NCBI GenBank assembly: GCA_036872755.1
Contig: JAVHNS010000008.1
Coordinates: forward strand, 992,001-1,056,000
Length of the DNA stretch: 64,000 nucleotides
Direction of reading: 5' to 3'
Source: Orbilia blumenaviensis
Taxonomy: Eukaryota; Ascomycota; Orbiliomycetes; Orbiliales; Orbiliaceae
Numbering within the stretch: the first letter of the stretch is position 1; each line of letters starts with the position of its first letter. The notes beneath the pieces are model-generated. The model ran no database searches. It was given only the letters and a program-made list of their open reading frames with translations, and had not been told where the DNA came from. Made by a program: the position numbers and the translations under genes. Of the stretch, positions 58,458-64,000 are shown one piece after another.

Positions 58458-60391
58458 ATGTCGCGAGCCGACCGCCTGCAACTGTGTTCATTCTATGATC
58501 AAAGAGGTAAGTGTCATCAAATTTAAGCTTATTCCGCCCGGAAAGCCACCAATTATCGGCCTCTGAAACAGCGAACTAAGACAGTTCTCAGTGCATATCT
58601 TCAACGAAACCCTTTACTTCATGGGCGGGTCTTATCTTGACAGCAGCGACATAAAACCTTCGACTGTCCAGAAGCTAAACAAAATCGATCTTAGCTCTGA
58701 GCTTCGAGTTGATGGGCTAATTAATCAAACCCGAATCCAAACGGAAGACGCACCCGACGAACTCACTGATAAGGATGTGACGAACGGAGGAATTTTTTTC
58801 TACGATGAGACGAATCTATGGACCTTCGGGGCAGTCGGAAGGGGGGATATTCCAAGCCAGGTGGACCAAACCGATAGGATGTATCGTTATGACGCTTTGC
58901 AAAATCAGTGGAGCCCGGATAGGATCGAGGGCGGGGAGTACCAGTGGTTCAATAATTCAAACGGATTCTATGCGACCGCTCCTGATGGAAGAAATTGGTA
59001 TGGAGGTGGAACGGGAATAGGCACCTGGTCGAGGAAACCAGGTGTCTTATTTTTTGAAGGAAATTCGACAACCCCAAAATGGAGTTTTATTAAAGAAAGC
59101 GATGATTTTGAGTCATTGCCGACACCATCGACTCTCGCCGGAGGTGCAGTATACCTGCCAATTGGAGAGGAAGGAATAATAGTTTTACTAGGGGGCTGGG
59201 ATGTACGTATAATGTTTCATTCCTTGTACATGTGACTTTGATGTTATACCTTAATATTGTACGTACATTGAAAAGGGATATGCTAATGGGACCTATATCA
59301 GACAACAAAACAAGGCAATCAGTTTCAAAAAGGAACTGGACTTGACTGGGATCTGAGGCCGCTTTCTGACATTTTCGTGTACGATATCGCACGGAATTTT
59401 TGGACGCTTATACCCGCGAAAGGGGACTTGCCTGATATGCGCGCGGAATTCTGCCTGGTCGTCAACAGCTCTCAAGATGGACGGTACCATAACATTGTTA
59501 TGTACGGGGGCTGGAACCAGCTGAAAGGACAGGCATATGCGGATGTTTGGGTCCTATCGCTACCATCATTTAGATGGATAAATATAGCAGATGAGAATAA
59601 TCCGGATACCCGACCATCCAAAAACGATATCAATAACCCCCGGATAGGCAATGTCGGACGAACACGACACCGTTGCAATTTATTCAAAAATACGCAAATG
59701 ATCGTGACGGGGGGTATTGTATCGCAGTTTTCCGATATTAAACTGAATATCGATGCCTGTAATTCCTCGCACCCTCCCATTATGGTTATGGATACCAGCA
59801 GGTTCGTATGGAAGGCATCTATTACACCTGACGAGCAAAACTACACTGTTCCAGGCCAGATAACAAGCGCCGTCCGAGAGAGGTAAGAGAAACCCGTAGG
59901 TGCGTTAACGTACAACTCGGCCCTGACTTTCTTGTGTATTTAGGACGGAGCCTGACGAAGGCTGGCCAAACGATCGTTTACGTCAAATATTTGCCGCAGC
60001 TAGTTCATCTATAACGGCGACACCCACTCCTTCATCTACTTCGCCACCTAACCCGACGGAAACAGTATTTTACGAGAAGGAGGGTTTATCGACCGGCAGG
60101 ATAGCAGGCATTGCTGCAGGAGGCATAGTTATCCTGGTTATTCTAATCGCAGGGCTTGCGATCCTCTTTCGCCGTCGAAAACAATCAGAGCCGGTGCTCC
60201 CAGCTCCTTACGATTATTTCTCGACAAACGCCCAGACCCCAATTTGGTACAAGGCCGAGTTACCCGTAGACGATCTACGAGCCGAGCTACCAGGTGACTC
60301 TTTGGGGCAAGGCCTCCCTGTAACTCCACCAAAACCGCCTACACCAACGGACTACCACCAAAATGCCTCACCCTTACCTATACCTAAATGA
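58458..60391 (+). CDS. Kelch-type beta-propeller protein with C-terminal membrane anchor
   Basis: Four exons, 58458-58506, 58592-59202, 59302-59882 and 59944-60391, give about 562 residues. The ectodomain has kelch-like blades: IFNETLYFMGG, IIVLLGGWDTT across an intron, IFVYDIARNFWTLIPAKGD, HNIVMYGGWN and ADVWVLSLPSFRW. The last exon has a Ser/Thr/Pro stalk, one membrane helix (GIAAGGIVILVILIAGLAIL) with RRRK after it, and a Pro-rich cytosolic tail. This is the plan of ascomycete kelch membrane proteins of unknown function, which may bind wall or extracellular partners. The first exon, MSRADRLQLCSFYDQR, has no signal peptide, which is odd because the topology needs one. An upstream signal-peptide exon may be missed or lost; I could not find it between 57700 and 58457. 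Confidence 0.82.
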
Positions 60392-62227
60392 TAACCTAGC
60401 TACCGTTGGTGGCGAACCACACTATTGCGCTTGGCCACCGGCATCAGGCTCCTTGGGCAGACTTCATTGCTTGTATCCCCCCAATCGAGTTTGCGATGCT
60501 AATTGTAACATTTTTTTCCTTATAAATTATATAAAATACCCAGCAGCACGCTAGCTAAAGGAGTTCGGGTTTGAGTTCACAATCGATTGCATATTAGCAA
60601 AGTTCTCACCAGCGATAAAGAGTTTATAATATAATACTCATATTCAACATTCAACGACCCATGCTTTCGTTTTACTTTTCTTTGCTTACGCTCCCTTATA
60701 TATATACTTTTTATGGTTTCTCTCGCTCCATTTGCTTCTCCCTTTCATTCTCTGCTTTCCCATCCCATTAGACCATTAGACCTTGCAGCTCTATAGATCA
60801 GAGAACTACGAGTCAATATATTGATTCCATAAGCATCAATACGTATTAAGCCATCTCTATATCATCTGATTTGTGTATCTTAAATTGATCTCCATTAGAG
60901 AAAACCCATAATTGGGAGAATAAACACTAGATACCCAATAAACAGTTTTCAGTAATCGGTGAATAAATCCCAGCAACACATCTTTTTAAAAAATACAACG
61001 TCCGTGCAATTCAGCGAATTGGTCAATGGCAGGTGCATGCCACCTCCTTACAAGCTGGAAAGTCTCAGATCCCCCAGCCGCATGCACATGCACACAATAA
61101 GGTAGTTTTCAGGCCAACAAGCGGCACATCCCCAGGGCAGAGGCATCAATCACTGCAAGACTCCCCGCCGAAATTGCTAGGTTTTCCGTACATTCGAACA
61201 ATATGAAACAGGCTTCCGTCGGAGAATCCTTTCTTAAGCCGCTTTCCGGACCGGCCAACATCCCGACAGGCGTCGCTTCGAGTCACGTCTCAATTGTCCC
61301 AGAAGGCAATCCCACAAAAATCTTCAGAGTGGTTAGTCGAAACTTATAATCTTTCGGTTCGAATTCTATAGATTTAGGCTAGATATTTGGACCTAAAATT
61401 CAAGGCATCAACGTGGTCCAACTCTATAGCTCTGCACCGCACTCCACGGTATTTATAGAAGCAAGAATGGTCCCGTGGTCTCTGATGCTGCCACACGGCT
61501 TCGAAATCGATGGAAAGTACCGCTGTAACACTTTCTCTCAAAATTACGGGAGAGAAAAAACAAAAACAGCGTGACAAAATCTTTCCCGCAACCGCAAAAA
61601 CGACCGCCTGTCAACGCGCCGTTGTATATGCATCAAATTAACCCTGTTAGTAACTGTTTCGTAGGTGGTCAATATGGTGTCGGCCCAATCAGCACCTTGT
61701 AACCTAGGCGGACATGCATAAAATGCCTGTCTTTTACAGTTTTTAAACGTCCAACATTCCAACACTTTATCACAGGATCTCAGGATTTACCGGGAGCCTT
61801 GGGACGTATGCCCTAGGTATCTGCCATGCGAACGAAGAAATACATCGAATTGTTCCACAAATAATAATAATAATTCGCTCGTCAACGGTTGGTATAATGT
61901 AAAGAATCTACGGCCCCTTCCCCCCCGGATTTTGAGATATATAGCATGGGTTCAGATGATCTGAATTTTTCTTGTTTAATCCCGGCGATGCAACCCGTAA
62001 GGCCCTTCGAATCGGCTAGTTCCACCGCTTTGATATCTGCTCTGTGATTGCGTCTGACTAGCCCGATATTGATTTCTGATAACAATAGTCCCTTTTTTGA
62101 AATTTTAATATCTGATTGCTTGTTATATATTACATCCGCGAAGAATAACAATTCCCCACTTTGCAAGCTTTGATCTTGATGATGCAACGTTCAAGCAACT
62201 GTCTACCTCCTGAAATCTATATTCACG
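60392..62227. other. Intergenic region
   Basis: About 1.8 kb with pyrimidine-rich stretches near 60650-60790 and no convincing exon. The right end is the promoter of the rhodopsin-fold gene. Confidence 0.55.
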
Positions 62228-64000
62228 ATGGCTGCCGATGTCTCTCTGCCTAATAATCTGGAATACAACCATGATACCTTTATCAAAATCGGCTTGGCTC
62301 TTGCGTACTCGACGCCGTTTTACAGAACGCTCACAATAAACGAAGCGGTCTCGGATCTTTACGATCGCACCAGTTCAAATCTCACTTCTGAAGCAACAAT
62401 ATCTCAGATTCTCGGACCGGATTTTCAAAGAACAGAGCAAGAGATACCCATATTTCAAGCGCTTGGAGAGCAGAAGGCAGTCCTCGTGGCTTTATTCCTG
62501 GATTCATATTTCCAAAGCCTGCCGCATGAGAATATACACTATATGTTATTGGTTCCTGCGATAATCCTGCCAATACTTGCTCTTATTGCTGTCATCCTAA
62601 GGTTTTTCACAAGGTGCTTCATCACTAACATGGTGAGATTGGAGGATTGGTTAATTATCCCCGGATTGGTACGCATAGCCTGAACTTCCTACCTTATCCT
62701 AATATACACAGCGGGCTAATCATCTATCCAGATCCTTGCTATTGTGATTTCAATTGTAATAGCCATGAGTAAGTATTCCAGCTCTGCACGCACCACATCA
62801 TTGAATTAAAGACAGCTAATGCGGTCGGGCACACATAGATAAAGCCGTGGGAGTTCACATCTGGGACGTTCCCATGAACAAAATTCTATATATTTGGAGG
62901 GTAGGTAGACACGGCCTTCCCAAAAGCAAAAACAAAAAATAATCGTTCAGCATTCAAAATCAATTAGACAGCAAAATACTAACTTGCAACCCAAACTCGG
63001 GTATCCCATGCAGATGGCGATAATACAACAAAACTTTGTAACATTCTGTCATTTCTTTATCAAATCCTCTCTCCTCGTCTTCTACTACCGCCTATGCCCT
63101 AAGCCTTCTTTTCGCATCGCTGTTCTAGTAACTGCGGTCGCAAACACTTGTCATACATTTTCAAACCTCTTTGCTGTCCTACTTTCTTGCAAACCAATAA
63201 TTTGGTCCGATGCCCTCTTTATAGCAAAATGCAGCGTTAATCGCTATGCTTTAAACTTTTCTGGGGTAGTTATCTTTATGGTATTAGACGTTGTCATCGT
63301 ACTGTTACCGATACCGTATATTCTAAGACTTCAGTTGAAGAAACGGGAAAAGGTATTGACGATAGGGCTTTTTAGTCTAGGAGCGCTGTATGTATACACT
63401 ATTCTCCACCAAAAAGTTGGGCTTTTCTATATTTAGCCAGGATATACTGAATTAAGCTCTAGGGTTGTCTTCGCGAGTGGGATGAAAGTCGCCCGGCTAC
63501 ATGATCTTGCGTATAACGTCGACACAACATGGCAAATCGACAACCTTCAATGGACAGTGTAGGCTTCACAGAACCCCTACCTAATTTTTATATCACATCG
63601 ATATACCTCCTATAGACCCCAATTACTTACACCTCTCTTACTACCAGCGTCGAACTAAACCTCGGTATAATCTGTGCTTGCGCTCCTTCTTTCCGCCACC
63701 TTACGTCGCGCAGCCGTCTAAAGCGTCTCTACCACGAGCGAATAAAACCTCTACGCCGTTTCTTTAATCCCAAAGCCCGCGACGGTTTAGAAGACCGCAA
63801 AAGCTCTGTCGGGACAAGCGAAGCGACAGCGTCCTCAAGAGATCTTGCCCTCCAAAAACTCAACACCAACGCAACCAATCCCAGCAGTGCAGCTCTTCCA
63901 ATACCACGAGCAGCCGATATCAGAGTTTTAAATCCCCACCATCGGCGAACCTTCGCAGTAGGTGCTAGGACAAGTAGCCTACCGGCAATTGAGCTCATAA
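62228..64000 (+). CDS. Rhodopsin-fold (fungal 7-TM) integral membrane protein, 3' end outside window
   Basis: Six exons are read: 62228-62668, 62732-62768, 62839-62900, 63014-63387, 63463-63558 and 63648 to beyond 64000. Phase is kept and no stop occurs before the edge. The N-terminal 110 residues precede the first membrane helix, LLVPAIILPILALIAVILRF. Then come EDWLIIPGL, ILAIVISIVIAM with a short exon, HIWDVPMNKILYIWR, and helices with FFIKSSLLVFYYRLC, SGVVIFMVLDVVIVLLPIPY and IGLFSLGALVVFASGM. The conserved D-TW and VVELNLGIICACAPSFRHL motifs are typical of the fungal rhodopsin-domain family found beside secondary-metabolite genes and in pathogens. It is not a light-driven opsin: no retinal-binding Lys in a seventh helix is expected in this family. 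The exon-4 acceptor at 63013 is supported by a TACTAAC branch site. The tail is Ser/Arg-rich. Confidence 0.85.

Noticed and set aside
63729..63998. 89-codon minus-strand frame at the right edge
   Set aside because: Shadow of the last visible exon of the rhodopsin-fold gene, whose VVELNLGIICAC motif fixes the plus strand.

Overview
The window is nuclear DNA from a filamentous ascomycete (Pezizomycotina). Most genes are broken by short GT-AG introns, mostly 45-180 nt, and intergenic gaps run to 0.3-3 kb. The gene families are typical of such fungi: a Clr5-domain protein, a Crh-type GH16 enzyme, a DOMON-cytochrome b561 protein, a hybrid histidine kinase, a fungal lipoxygenase and a rhodopsin-fold membrane protein. 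I cannot fix the class from sequence alone. There is no rRNA, tRNA, CRISPR array or recognisable transposon. All gene models were spliced by hand from splice-site consensus, reading frame and family motifs, so exon ends are predictions.

Layout. 0-13 kb: a conserved fungal orphan protein (3.0-4.1 kb, +), mitochondrial FAD glycerol-3-phosphate dehydrogenase GUT2 (5.7-8.0 kb, -), and a Clr5-domain protein with a TPR-like C-terminus (10.2-12.9 kb, +). 13-31 kb: a cytochrome P450 (-), a weak orphan exon (-), a secreted GH5 endo-mannanase (+), a second P450 (+), a GPI-type secreted phospholipase B (+) and an MFS transporter (+). 31-40 kb: a small orphan gene (+), a secreted pepsin-like protein (-), a GPI-anchored chitin-glucan transglycosylase of the Crh family (+) and a DOMON-cytochrome b561 redox protein (-). 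Many of the 20-40 kb products act at the cell surface or outside the cell. No PKS, NRPS or terpene synthase is present, so the two P450s and the transporter do not make a biosynthetic cluster.

42-55 kb is the most unusual part. A 16-exon hybrid histidine kinase (-) has its phospho-acceptor histidine motif assembled from a 5-nt and an 18-nt exon. It lies divergently from a 783-residue protein (+) that joins an ARF-type GTPase domain to three copies of an unrecognised helical module. The GTPase domain lacks the usual Gly2 and has Cys in place of the catalytic Gln. Just downstream is a lipoxygenase (+) with intact catalytic residues but a broken or unresolved 5' end, followed by a secreted subtilisin-like protease (-).

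55-64 kb: a 3.1-kb gene-free stretch, a membrane-anchored kelch-type protein (+), and a rhodopsin-fold integral membrane protein (+) that runs off the right edge.
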